From NCBI GenBank assembly GCA_037176845.1, contig JAYKXP010000067.1, forward strand, positions 62,001 to 126,000: a stretch of 64,000 bases of DNA. Direction: 5' to 3'. Origin of the DNA: Paramarasmius palmivorus. Its lineage: Eukaryota; Basidiomycota; Agaricomycetes; Agaricales; Marasmiaceae. The translations under genes and the position numbers were made by a program. Of the stretch, positions 35,772 to 48,208 are shown in pieces. Each line of letters starts with the position of its first letter. Within the stretch, counting starts at the first letter, position 1. Under the pieces are notes generated by a model. It searched no databases. It was not told the origin of the DNA and worked only from the letters and a program-made list of their open reading frames with translations.

Positions 35772-38349
35772 ATGCTATACAACCGTCAGCCAAACGAAAC
35801 AGCGGATCCATACACCCAGCTACCTAACACTACCTCGAGACTACGCTTAGCAAGCCCTCGTCGTTTGAATGACGGACTTGGACTGGCAGCGAGCAATTCA
35901 ACATCGACCATGCTGTCCAAGATTCACACTCAAGGCCAATCTCGGAACCGCTCAGCTTCTTTGCCTTCTTCTCGACAAGTGCCTAGACTAACTGTCGAGA
36001 CAGGGTGCAAAAGCTCTCTGAAGCCTACTGTCACGAACACGCCGTCTCGTCTACCTCGCCCACAGCAGAACCCCCGGAAACATCAGCATTCAGCGTCACT
36101 CAACATTCCAAAGTCATCAATTCCACGTCCTACGAGTCTCAGTAGACCCACTCCACCGTCATCAACCAAACCGAAAACATCGCCTGTTGCTACTCCCACA
36201 AAGTCTATCGACATCTCGCCGGCTCGTCGGTTCACGAAGGGCGAACCAGAGATCGTGGTCAAGCACTTAAAGAGCCTTCTTGGTCCGAACACGTGTTTTG
36301 CTGATACACTTCCGCTGGACGATTTGGCAGCTCTACATGAGCGCGAGGCGATGGATCTGAAGTCCAGGTTCAGAGGCAAACAATGTTCACAGTCGCTCAG
36401 TGAGTGGTTTCATCGTATCTACATAGCTTAGCGCTCACCTCATTGTAGGTGTCCTCGGGATCCCGTTAAGACAGACATCACATTACGCCTCTACGAGAGC
36501 AATATTGGGCGGATACGAACACGATTTGCCTGTAATGGTGTTCTCATGTGTTGAAGAACTCTATAAACTCGGTATGCTCACATTCACGCATGTCAACTTG
36601 GTCAACTCATCAGCACGTATAGGTTTGTCCGCAGCGTGTCCATTCAGTCACTCCAAGCACAATCCAGAACGTGTCCAAGAACTCGCGGATCTTTTCGACT
36701 CTCCTCAACATGACTTCGGACGAACCGTCAGTCTCTCGAACGAGCTCCTCGGAGATATCTACGCATCTCTCATCCGTTACCTTTCACACCTCCCCGAGCC
36801 AATCTTCGCCCCAGTCGAAATTGGCGGTGGCCTTAGAGATGCCTTATGGGTTTGCTGCATCGAGCCTAGCAGCAATGTCTCCAAAGCCACGCCTTCGACA
36901 ATCCGAATCACGCAACTTCTCCTCCGTCTTCTTCCTTCACCCAATCTCTCGTTATTCATCTACCTGATGGCATTCATATGCCAGACGGTAGCTGTGCAGA
37001 CGACACACAAGTCTACAAACCACATTCTGGTTTCGCGTATCACCAATGACGCAGATAAGAATCAAGAGATAGTGAGGCTTGGTCGAACGTTTGGCCCATG
37101 GATATTCGGTGGTAGTGGCAGTTCTCTCAGATCCGACGCACTTGTGGATGCGGACATGGACGAAAAAGCTGTAGTTATGGTGTCATGGTTCATTCGAAAC
37201 TGGGGAGAGGTTATTCATGGGTTTTTTGATGATCTTCCACCACTGGCTTCGTCAGCATGGAAGGACAACGCTAGGTCATCGAGTTTGAATGTGCCGGAAC
37301 TCGAGGATGTGTTAGCTACCCCAAGGGCCATGAATAATCAGCCTGAGCCAATGGAGGATTTGACTGGTCCGTCACCGTCGTTGGCGGAGCTAGCTGAAGC
37401 GGGCAGTCCAATCAAGTTCGGAGTAGTGAGAAGACAGTCATATGGGTTTTGTAAGCATTGATTAATGTGCTTGATGTTAATCATACTGATTCTCCTTCAT
37501 GTTTAGTGACACCAGCTGGTGTCCAAGACGAGTTTGATGGCCGTGCTGCTAGCATTATTGATGTAGAATGCAGTGGGCCTACAATGAAAGGAAACGACCA
37601 CGACAAGGTCTCTGCGGAGGTCTCGGAGGTAGATGCTATGATGAGTCGTTCTAGCTCGACAGCTTGTGCGTACAATTCATAGTCCACCGCTTTCTACCGC
37701 ATATCTAAATCTCATCTCAGTGAACGACCGTTTGTTGGACTCCTCAATTGCGGAACAAGCCCACATTCCATCGCTGCAACTGCCGGAGGTAGCGCTGTCG
37801 TCTTCCCCAACCTTCTTTGCTATCCTTTCACACGTTCGGCCCGCAGTCCCTGGCGAGCCGTCTGTGTGTCCATTGGATGACATCGGAAGTCCTGAGCTAG
37901 AATTGGACGAGAGATACAAACGCCCGTTGGTTGTCGTAAACCGTACACCCTCGGACGAATCATTGCATTCTCCCATTGATGACGGCAGTGATGATGAAGC
38001 AAAACACTATGCATCAGCTGATGAGTCTTTGTATGCCCTGTACGACTCCACGTCGTCCGAGTCGGATGGAGATGATTGTTTCGACGGCGTTTCGCCCAGG
38101 ACACCGCTTCGTTCTAATAAAGACAACATTGGCATACATCAGGATATTTATGTGGCAATGGTGTCGATGAACTCGGAGAGCTCGGGAAAGGGTCTAGGGT
38201 TCGAGTGCGAGTGTGAGTGCGAACAGAAATGTCGGGTACATAAGTACGTGAAAGAGTTGGAGAGGATGCTGAAAACTGTAACGAAGGAAAGGGATGATGC
38301 AGTGAAGAGAGCTAGCCTGATAGCAGTGCCTGGGCCATGGGAACCCTAA
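35772..38349 (+). CDS. RhoGAP-like domain protein
   Basis: This is a probable Rho-type GTPase-activating protein, acting on cytoskeletal polarity if active. Exons are about 35772-36399, 36449-36571, 36623-37450, 37507-37665 and 37721-38349, giving roughly 780 residues. The first about 150 residues are a basic, Ser/Pro-rich low-complexity region. The RhoGAP-like domain starts at VLGIPLRQTSHYASTRAILGG and contains PVMVFSCVEELYKLG, RVQELADLFD, LSHLPEPIF (the L-ReLPePL element) and FGPWIFGG (the FGPtLl element). The loop that normally carries the catalytic Arg (GIFRxSG) reads GLSAACPFSHS, so the Arg finger seems absent under every splice choice tried. The C terminus is acidic and then has a Cys-Glu repeat (ECECECEQKC) before a short coiled-coil (VKELERMLKTVTKERDD). 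It may be a pseudo-GAP or scaffold. Confidence 0.72.
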
Positions 38350-41300
38350 AGGCCAATCTTAACTTAGCTGTATTCGTGTAAATTGACAGGACAGGACAAA
38401 CCGGAGTTTTTAATACACATCGTTTGATGCATTTATGATGACCGAAGCCCGTGCCCGGTTATCGAATCTCCAGCGTCTCTTTTGGTACGCCATCACCATC
38501 AAACCTTACGATTGTTGTAACGATTCAGCAATCCGACGAGTAATGGAAAACTAATGCAGTGTGTTTAAATGCTCAACGACAATCGGTACGTACAGGTCAC
38601 AATACAAAGTTGTCCATATTGGTGTTTCCGATACTGATCTAGCTGAGAGCCCACACTTCGTCCACAGAATGATGAACAACGCCTTGAAAAGGAAGCCACA
38701 ATATAGCATGTTGCCTGTGAAATGAACAAGATACAGAGTGAAAAGTATATTGCCACCATCAAATCATGGTCGTAGTAGACTGAAGCTTTGACAATACGAA
38801 CAATCTAGCCTGCCAGGGCGGTGAGTGGATCTCAGTACTGAGTACACGAGTTCCATCACTGCGGCTCGCCAAAGTGGGTATCTACATGAACATACTGGCC
38901 CTCGCTATTTTCAATGTGAGTGAACTGCAGCAGAGCTACGTGCATCTGTCATCATTTTCTCAAGGGAACTGACATCTCGCAATGCCCTATCAGTGAAACT
39001 GGTCCCACTACATTGTGATAGCTAGATGCGTAGAGATCATACGAAACCAGGAGCCGGGAATTTCTTGGACCGACGTTCAACGTTCAACATCACTTCTCCG
39101 CTAACATCTTACGGACTTGCATTACGAGGTCTATAAGCTGGCCTAAGCCCGCCTACGCATATCACGAAATTGTCTTTCATTAGGCGTATTATCGTAAGCA
39201 CAGCCACTTGAAAGCGACGAGGCAATGAGAGAGGCGGGGTACCTGAAAAAAGCTGTGTCGACGCTGGGGGTCGGCAAATGACAGATTTACGACGTTGAAA
39301 ATCCTGGAAGGGGCGTTCGAGTCAGTCAAATAGCTTCGGGACCGCAAGCTGTAGACCGCTGAATGATGGTCCGTCCCGAGGAAAGGTATGACTCGCTTTA
39401 AAGATGTTGAACTTGAAGTAACAGTAAGCGATGTATGTTATCCGCCGAGGTCGCGTTGAACAAGGAGTACGCACTGCTTCTCTGACATACAGTAACCAGT
39501 GGTGAACCGTTTTGTTCGGATATGTAGCATAACTTCCGCCTAAATAGCAACGTTTCAGTCTGTTCAGGTAAAAAAAAAGTGAATAGAAAACCGGTAATTC
39601 AGATTGTTCCTGTCTCACATGATCATGGGTGTACAATCTGCGAGCGGTACGCCGGTGCCGGATTCCGAAATCGAATAGCCGATATCTCCACGTCTACAGA
39701 TTGCGGTCGAACAACATAACTAGTTCGAAGGCCCAAATGTTCCATGAATGTCCACAAATGCTGCAAATTCGCTGTTTCAAGAGGCCGAGTGACATTTGAA
39801 TCGCAATTCCCAATACTCTAGCATGGAGCCTACGCCGCAGTTGTTGTACGGAAGACGTGCTTGTTCTATTAGATCTATGACAGCTGTGTGAGCGAACGTT
39901 CTACCCAATCTTTCGGATGAATGCACCGTGGTTGAATTGCTCTGAATATAGTTATGATATGGAGAACTGTGACGAGGCGCGTGAGTACCCCACTGCGAGC
40001 ATTTCAGCGTTAGTCGAGTAGGGCCTTCGCATTCTCGGACTCAGTGACTCCGTAAGTAGGTGGGACCAGCTCCTGATAGAACTGTGTACTGAACCATCCA
40101 CTACAAAAAAGGACCGTTTCCTCTGGTGATGGACTTGACGCGCAGCGGATATCATTACACCGCGGCACGGTACTACGGCGTAGTTTGCTCCGATGTAGCT
40201 GCAGTAGTTGATAGCTATCAAATAGCAAGCAATTAACGCTTGGACCCACGACTAGCGTCAACCTTACCTACACACTTATTACTGGCCACGCATCGCACTA
40301 ACTTCTCCAAGCAGTTGGGCACGCGATGGGTCCCCCGGCAGCACAGGAATGCATTTCGAAATCACTCTGGTCAGTTCCCTCAACTCCTGCTAACACCGCT
40401 GAAACTCCGGGTCTAGTCGGGAGAGCGGAACATGGGCGCTCACAAGACTTTTTGGACTCCCATCATTGGGAAATCCGACAGTGATATGAGGAGTCCTGAG
40501 CTCCATTTTAGGCAGTTTGAGCCTAACAAATCCGGGAATCAGGAACATGAAATACGCCGACGAAAAGAATGAACGCACTGAATTCCTGGATCTACGCTCT
40601 AGGTACGAACAGAATGTTGGCAAATGCATAGAGGACTGGTTTACATTGGACCGTAAGTCCCGAGCAATTTCCAAGTCTGGGCAGAGCGGAAGTCAAATCA
40701 GGATTGGAAAAAGATAACTGAACGCATCACTATACTAGGATTTGCCAAGTGGAGAACAAAGACGGTGGTGGTTCGGCACCGTAACGTCCACAACGTCCTT
40801 TGATACAATTCTGGAAATTATTTCCAAAGACCAAACGGTCGACCCCGTCGGGGAGCCCGTAGAAGACTGTTTGCTGTCCTAAACAGCTTTGGGTCTGATG
40901 CGTGCTGACGTAAGGCGGTTGTGCGTCAAGTTTAGCGCTATTGAGCTGTTAGCTCGAGGCTTGCATTTTGAACCTAGTGCGATCGAAAAGACACATCGGA
41001 TTCGGTTCTAACAAGCGTTGAAGGCTCATACCAAGACACGATACTGGCTATCATACCGTTTATCACGACTGAAGAGACACGGCCTCGAGTCAATTATCTG
41101 ACATTGACCCATCCAGAGCACAGCATCACTAGTCATCATGACTGCGCGCGCGTTACCGTATGTGTTTCTGACGCGGTAGTTAACCGTCGGGGCAGTAGTT
41201 TTCCAGCCAAAAGGCGTGGGAATATATGGTTAAATGTTGAATGGAGATGTGTATCGAGTGGCTAGCCCAAAGCTGTAAGTGTAACAACCAATGACAGTTT

Positions 41301-41481
41301 GGGGAAAAGTGACATAGCGCGTCAGACCTCAGCGATCCTTGTTTCACTACCCGTACACCGCAATTTTCATTCTACTGACTCGACAGTGTTCTGGAGAATC
41401 TGACATTTCACTTATAAGCAGCTATAGATCGCAGCGGTGTTGAGTCCGTACCTTCCTTCACTACTCTTTTCTACTCATCCA
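38350..41481. other. Gene-poor interval
   Basis: About 3.1 kb with no gene that can be supported. Short frames (39322-39636 minus, 40390-40674 minus, 40517-40717 plus) have no recognised motif or splice continuation. The right end holds the promoter of the UbiA-family gene. Decayed transposon or gene remnants are possible but were not identified. Confidence 0.5.
41413..41418 (+). promoter_or_regulatory. TATA box of UbiA-family gene
   Basis: TATAAG lies about 64 bp before the chosen ATG at 41482. Confidence 0.45.
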
Positions 41482-42612
41482 ATGTCACATCTCCTCTACC
41501 ACAAACGCCCCTTCCCCGCGGAGGTCTTCGAGAGAATCTTCAAAGCCTGGAACGAGCTTGACGACATGTCAGCAATTCAAGCCGGAAAGCAAATAGGCTA
41601 TTTCCTACACACTCTCTTTCTATTCACCCGATCGGATTGGAAGACGATGATGTTCCCTGTGGTGCGTATATTGACCTCTTCGTGGGCGATAGGTTACTGA
41701 CTATCTTGACAGTCAACGTTCGCAGCTGTAGCGGGTCCTGTATCCTCTGTTCAGCAATACTTCATAATGCTGTTATGGGTGTGGACACATCTTCTGCAAT
41801 TCAACTGCGCGAATCAGGCGTACAGTGGTGATGAGGACAAGATGAACAAGCCCTGGAGACCAGTACCATCTGGGCGTATAACTCCCCGGAACACCATGAT
41901 TCTGCGATGGATATTGTTCCCCATGAACCTCGCCTTCTCCTACTCAATAGGAAGGCCTGTCCTATACACCACCATGTTCCTGACATCTGCCGAGTACTTG
42001 TACAATGAGATGGAATGCAGTAAACATCCAGTATTCAAGAACGCGCTGAACGTGGCAGGATATGGTGGATTTAAGACAGGTGCAACTCTCGTCGCTTGTG
42101 AGTAGTCTTATTCCTTCTCTTGGCGACGTTGTCTAAACAATTCGATATTAGCATCCGGGCTGTGGCTCGATGACGTTGCGCTACAGGCACTTACACTCAG
42201 CTGTAGTGTCATCTTCACCACCATCCACGCTCAAGATTTCCCTGACTACGACGGAGACCTTGCCGAGGGGCGTCGCACTTTGCCTATCCTATATCCGGAA
42301 GGTGCACGGTTGTACATGGCCGCAATTCTCGTCGCCTGGTCAGCAGCATTGACGATGCTATGGAACCTTGGGCCAGTGTGCAGTGTCATCTACATTACTG
42401 CGGGTTCTTTCATTGCATGGCGGTTCTACACCAAGCGCGGATACAACAAGCGCGGAGTTCGATATGATGAAAAGACCTATTTATTGTATAACGTGAGTAT
42501 AATGTCTTTTAATATCGAGTTCAACCTGGTCCTCACCTTAGTTTCACAGATCTGGCTCCTCTGTGCCGTAATACTCCCCGTCAACGAACGCTTCCACATA
42601 TTATCGTTCTGA
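41482..42612 (+). CDS. UbiA-family membrane prenyltransferase / terpene cyclase
   Basis: This is a polytopic membrane enzyme of the UbiA superfamily. It reads MSHLLYHKRPFPAEVFERIF, then several hydrophobic helices over four exons with introns near 41665-41713, 42099-42152 and 42494-42549, ending FHILSF-stop. About 320 residues. The first Asp-rich region is NQAYSGDEDKMNKPWRPVPS, matching the fungal variant NQ...EDxxNKPWRP rather than the canonical NDxxDxxxD. The second is AQDFPDYDGDLAEGRRTLPI (DxxGD...GR.T.P). These bind diphosphate-Mg in the family. The variant first motif is what I recall for fungal UbiA-type terpene cyclases and related secondary-metabolism enzymes. Four P450s lie within 23 kb, the nearest 1 kb away and convergent, suggesting a terpenoid pathway. 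The actual prenyl substrate and whether it cyclises are not determinable here. Confidence 0.82.
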
Positions 42613-43655
42613 AAGGACAAAGGACACGAAACCAAAAAGGAATATTTATCCTAACGACGCCAAAATTAGTACTGTATTTTATAATCCTGGACCAAACTGT
42701 AGCCTTACCGCATGTATGTATATGATACGCATCGTACTAATATTATTATTATTCGGCCGATTAAGGCCTTGTCGCGCAAAACCTATGTTTGACACAAGCA
42801 TGAGAATCAAAAAAGTGTTATGATCAGAATATGCAAAACTCACTTGAGTATGACATCAGATATTCATAGTGAGAAGGGGAAAGCAAGGTCGAGAGGATGC
42901 AAGACCATGCGTGGTCCTATCCTACAAGCATCCAAGTGGACTCCAGAGGACTTGTCTGTAATTATGGTAAGTATCAGTCAATGCCAGGAGACAGGAGTGA
43001 GCACCTTTCATATTGCGATGAACTAACCTATCTCCGAGAGCTGTGAGTGACCGCAGAACGATGTTTATCGGACATCATGATAACGATGGTGCTGAGACTC
43101 CCGATCGCGAAGGGAGGGCAAAGTGGGTTGGAGACGACCAGAAGTATGCGTTTCTTCGTCCTTAATAAGAGACCGAACCGTTGCGCAGCAACAGAATCGG
43201 ACACGGTGCTTCGGAAGGTGGAAGAGAGAATGCGAAGAGACGGTGTCAGGGCGGTGCAAAATGAATGGGCCAAGGCTCTCGCCTGTCGACGGGAATCGGA
43301 GAAGTTAAGACCGGGTGCATGTTCTTAGCAGATAGATGGCCAGGAAGATACAGAAATTGCGCTGGTTGGCCGTCGTCCTGCTATAGGTGTCGAGCTGCAG
43401 GTGAGGGGATTGGTGAGAGCCGAGTGAGTGGAGTAACGAGTTGGCCAGGAGTTGGCTGACGTTGGTGAGAAAATCCTGTCTCCGGTTACGGCCGTCGGTT
43501 ACAACCGAATGAATAGCCGGGTATTCCACGTGATCGCGGACACATTTTGTCAGACTGACAGACTCACTGCGTTGCTTTTAGTCAGAGCCTCAGAGGCTAT
43601 AGTTGGGCTATAGTAAAGAGTATAGGCATGGTAAAGGTCCTCGTGTGGTTGAGCA
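42613..43655. other. Intergenic between convergent UbiA and P450 genes
   Basis: This 1.0-kb interval lies between convergent genes. Overlapping open frames on both strands around 43030-43530 have basic, low-complexity translations without motifs and were not called. Confidence 0.4.
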
Positions 43656-46016
43656 CTACATTTTCCGTAGATTATCTACCCATAGCCTATCCTCCGGTGC
43701 AAGATCTCCCTCGAATTTGACAAAAGTTTCGGTGGCATCACGGAATTCACGTTCGATAATTTCTGCCACATTTGTACTTCGTGATTCGATACGACATTTG
43801 AAGGGCAAAGTTATAGGAAGTATACCCTGAACAATGGATGAACTCCAATTCAGCAGTACTAGTACTTCCAAACTCACCTTCTTCTCGTAGATGTCGTGGC
43901 TCATGGGTATCTCGTTTCCCGTATCATCTTTCGGAGGCTTGAAATTGAAAGCCCAGACGAAGTTCATAGTGTTAAGCGCCTGTAATGCGGGAAATATCAG
44001 AGATGGGTGCATCCCACAGGGCGACAACCTTACCAGCGAATTTTCTGCAAGACTAATTCCGGGGCATATTCTCTAGCGTAACCTCCAGAAATTAGAATGA
44101 AGTCAAGGGATAAAGATATGTGAACGAACTCTTCCATATCCAAATGCGACATTATTGCGGAATGCACTAACATCAGCGCCCGGCTTCGTCCCAAACTCAG
44201 AGTTCAGGTAACGCTCGGGAGTGAACGCCTCTGGGTTTTCAAAGTAGTCTATAGACGAGCTCAGCTTACAGGCGATACAAGTACTTTGAGTGAGATCACA
44301 CACCAGGGTTGTGAAATATCGCGTCTGCCAAAGCTTGTCAGAGGAAAACTCGGCGAGAAATGGCGCATGGCCTACAGGTATTGACGAAGATAGTTGCGTC
44401 TTTTGGTATGACATATCCATGATACTGTGAACGAGGCCACTGAGATTGACCAGGAAGCGGAAACAACCGCAAAAAGTACCTCTTCGTCGGCGGATGCGCC
44501 ATGTGGTAAAGCAAGTGGGGCAACGGGATAGAAGCGATGCGCCTATACAAATGTCAGGTTGCATGATTTCCAATGTTTCGGCGTATTTACCTCTTGAATC
44601 AGGGCTTGAATATAGGGAAGATCATTTATATCCTGAAGCATCGGTAACCTTTCATGGCCTACGACACGGTCCATCTCCTCTTGAGCTTTGCGTTGCGCAT
44701 CGGGAAAAGCAGCAAGAAAGAGTACGAGACGCCTGAGGAAAGATGCGGTGGTTTCCGTGCCGCCCTCGAGGAGTACACCTCCTAGGTATCTGTACGAAAG
44801 AGTTGACGACACTTGCGCTGAGAGATGACGAATAGCATACCCGACTAGTTCTCTATCCAGACCCAACTCCTTCTGCCGAAGAAGTAAGTTTTCCATAAAC
44901 GAGCCGTTGTTCTCCCCTCTCTTCATTCGAGCTTCGCACTCGTCTACAAGTCCAAAGTATAGCTTGCGTTGCATCTGTCGTACATCATTTGCGAGTGTAT
45001 TCCACCAAGCGATCTTCTCTGGAAGGTAATCCAAAAACGGTAGGAGATCTACTGGAGGAACAGTCGGAGACAAGGCTCGATTCCACCCGTCTGCTATTCT
45101 GAAGAAGGCTTCCGATTCGACGGACTCATAGCGAGGACATCGCTTTCCAAAAAGGATTGACATGATGACCGAGTTGCTATAGCGCCCAATATGCTTGAAG
45201 AAGTCCTATAAATACCGTATAAGTGAATGAACGAGAGCGTGGTGTTCGGATTACCTCTGGATCGTTCAAAAAGTCATTCATGACTTGACAAGCCTCCGCT
45301 CTCTATTCATTGGATTTGGTTAGCTTGTCTCGTTGCGAGAAGATCGAGATTACACACTTGGATAGGTAGATGTGCTTCTACTGCCTTCGGGGTCAGTAGG
45401 GCATGAGCCGCCTTGCGCAATACACGCCATGTATCTGCTATAAATGTAACGTTAGTACTTACCAGTGGAGTAGTACGACGTGGAAATCAGCGCTCACAAT
45501 ACGATATAATAGCCATATTCTGTCCTCGTGTTACTTTCTCAGCCATATGATTTTTCGGTCGGTCAGATGTCGATGTGCTTCGTTTCTCCATGAGCTCTTT
45601 GGCTGCCTCCATACTGTTGATGACAATGGCTGTTCTCGGGCCAATTTTCAGAGATATAACCTCGCCATATTGACGGGCCCACTCTGTAAACCTGCGATGA
45701 AGGGAAATGAGATGCGATAGGAATGAAGATTCATGGAAACTCACTTCAGATGAGTGCTTTCAAGGGGGAATATATGCAAATTTCCAAGAATTGGGATTGT
45801 TGGCGGACCTGGAGGCAGAAACAGCTCGCGTCTTCCTATTTTTAGGATCCTAGGGAATAACCAGGCAAGGAGTATCAGCAAAGAGATAAAGACACTAGCA
45901 TAGTCCGCTGCAAGGGGTTGTAAGTTGACCATGAACATGGGGGAAGAGAAATTCTCATGCCATTGCCATGGATCCTTTATTTGAGGTCTTGCAAATCCAT
46001 AGAAGACGGGTATCAT
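43656..46016 (-). CDS. Cytochrome P450, CYP-1
   Basis: This is a microsomal P450 monooxygenase, anchored by an N-terminal helix (SVFISLLILLAWLFPRIL) and followed by the Pro-rich hinge LPPGPPTIPILGNLH. Landmarks in order: EWARQYGEVISLKIGPRTA, SILFGKRCPRYES, the I-helix LLEGGTETTASF, the K-helix E-x-x-R formed across an intron (ALIQE then AHRFYPVAP), YHGYVIPKDATIFVNT, PEAFTPERYL, and the haem loop FGYGR-RICPGISLAEN. It ends DNLRKM-stop; about 540 residues in at least twelve exons. All splice junctions checked preserve frame. The start at 46016 gives a 26-residue extension relative to the other three copies; 45938 or 45932 would mimic them. A CTAAAAGAGTCTTC element about 45 bp upstream of 46016 resembles the shared element of the array and favours the longer form. 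Same subfamily as the plus-strand array. Confidence 0.88.
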
Positions 46017-47207
46017 GTCATGCTAAGCGTTTTTGGCGTGAAGTCTAAGACAGGAAGACTCTTTTAGACGCGACGTGACCTCGTGTTGCTCCATCAATTG
46101 AGTCCCAGCGTTAATGAAGCCTTTAAGAGTAGGGATGCCATCAAGTCATTGTAATGTCGTGGGAGTATCAGCGAATTTGCGAAGGAGGATATAGATATCA
46201 TTGAGTCGAATATGGTGGTTACTTGTCAAGGACTCGGAAATTCTCACGACTTCCGCTGCTTTCTTCTCTCACCACGACCACCACGACCGACCACCAGCCA
46301 TAAGTTATGAAGGATATAGTTGGCCTCAAACTCAAGCTCAAGCTATTGCCCAATGCACTGGATCTCAACAATACCAGAGGAAGCGAAACTGAACCGTTCA
46401 GTGGTGAGTAATAGATAATAGCTACTCTCAGTCTCTTCGCTCATTTTTGAGCTGGCATAGAAGATGGTGGATGTCAGCTCAGACCAACCTTTCCTGTAAT
46501 CGGTCCCGCCAGCTGGGACCTATTCCCTCGAAGGTAGACTCAACGCTCGCAAACTCGTTTGTACGTGGCATTTTCAACAAACCCGTTTTCTCAAGTCGGA
46601 CGATCGAATCTATGCCTCGTGGCGGCCCCGACAAAATGCTCACTCATTCCTATCTGTATCTCTACCTGCTGCGACTCTGGAACACCTGACGAACGAATAC
46701 CCGCACCCTCATTTTCTCGTTCAATACATTCTGCCTTATTAGACCCCAAGAACCCCCTATAATCCACTCCTCTGAGGCGATTGAACCATTCTTCTGTCTT
46801 TCGGATGTCACTTCGATCCCGATTCGTTATAGAAGTGGTCGGCGTGGACGATATATGTCGTTTGTAGACCAGTAGAACTGTTCAAAACTCAGCTCTCAGC
46901 GGTGGCTGCTAATGACAGTTACAGAGATAGGACTTTACCTCGGAGGTACGAACCTGCGTATGTTGTTACTATTGAACTTTTGACCTCCTTTGGATTTACC
47001 GTGTCGGTATACATATCTAGCTCTGCTACGGATAATTCTGTGATGACTTGATGTCTACTCTACTTGTTCCTTCTTACCTATGAAATATAATCAGTTTCAA
47101 TTGACAGAGTTCGAACAGCTCAATCAATGAGACCATGACCTTCCGTTCCTGGAGGCATCGACGTCGATAGATGTGTCGATGACGCTCGCGCGCACGCACG
47201 GACCAAC
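46017..47207. other. Intergenic, no gene seen
   Basis: This 1.2-kb region contains the CYP-1 promoter at its left end. Translated frames such as 46447-46689 have no motif support. Confidence 0.4.
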
Positions 47208-47488
47208 ATGACACCTTTCCTCCGCACCACCACCATCATCACCGCAACGCCCATCTCTCTCTGCCTAACCAGTTCGTGAGTATGAGCTTTCCTTTGACTA
47301 GTATTGACCTAGGGAACTATATAAATTTTACAATTTGTAGTTCATCGACATCGGACAAGCGCTCCAGAAAAGCGGAGTCCCGACGCGATGCGGAACATCA
47401 ATCATTTCCCCCCGGGCCAAACCAAAGGAACCTTGGTATTCAAGTTGCTGTGCGCATCATTAGACTCGAAGCTTCAAGATGCGAATAA
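47208..47488 (+). CDS. Possible small hypothetical protein (two exons)
   Basis: I do not recognise it. Exon 1 (47208-47275) begins MTPFLRTTTIITATPISLC, a Thr-rich hydrophobic start with one Arg. Exon 2 (47341-47488) continues SSSTSDKRSRKAESRRDAEH and ends ASRCE-stop. The 65-nt intron has GTGAGT and TTGTAG ends and the join restores Ser. About 71 residues. The N terminus could be a mitochondrial or membrane targeting segment. Support comes only from the clean splice and open frame; a chance join is quite possible. Confidence 0.3.
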
Positions 47489-48208
47489 AGCACGAATGGA
47501 CGAGAAGCATACTTAACGTTCTTCGGTTTGTATCTGACTGTTGACAGCGATTTATGACAGGCTCTATGCACAAGCGCAATAGAGAGGTCAAAAAAGAAGC
47601 TAATCTCTTCGGGTAGGTGAAGACCGATTCCAAAAACGCAGGATCGTACTTTTCGCATCGATTCATGTTGAACCGAGAACCCGATAGTCTCAGCGTGCTC
47701 TGAAACTGCATCTAGGGCGAGACACAACAACAAAAATTGTTGTTGGAGTACTGTAGAATGTAACTGACACTATATTGAGACAAGGTGAAGGATGAAGGCT
47801 CTAAGTGGCTCTTCAACTCATGACGGGCTACTACTGACTCTACAAGCTTCGCACAGATTCCCACTAGTACTTTCCTCTTCTTCATTCAGCCAAATCCGAA
47901 GAGAAACCTATATCATGGTCGATGTGGATACAAATCATCGTATTTCGAGTGGTCCATTCCACAGGGAGCGGCAGTGTCGAGTCAATACTAGACAAGCGCC
48001 CATGAGCGCCCATAACATGCACCGCCACATGCTGACTAAAATTCGTGGAACAATTCGTCACTGCCTGTCACACTACTTAACAGGCCTCGACCTCCTCTTT
48101 CTTGTCCTGCCCTCATTTCCACATCTTGTATATTTCATTGGTGAGTTATACCGCTTAATTTCTCGAACAATCTTGACTCATATACGTGGAATAGGTTAGG
48201 ACTTAGAT
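47489..48208. other. Upstream region of the Cys-motif gene
   Basis: This 720-bp region contains a 135-codon open frame (47792-48199) that ends just before the next ATG. A GTGAGT...AATAG pair near 48141-48194 may be a 5' UTR intron of the downstream gene. A perfect short inverted repeat CAACAACAA-AAA-TTGTTGTTG lies near 47724-47744. Confidence 0.35.

Noticed and set aside
43028..43530. Several short overlapping frames downstream of the UbiA gene
   Set aside because: Basic low-complexity translations on both strands without family features.
47792..48199. 135-codon plus-strand frame just before the Cys-motif gene
   Set aside because: It cannot be spliced in frame to the downstream ATG; it more likely reflects a 5' UTR with an intron.
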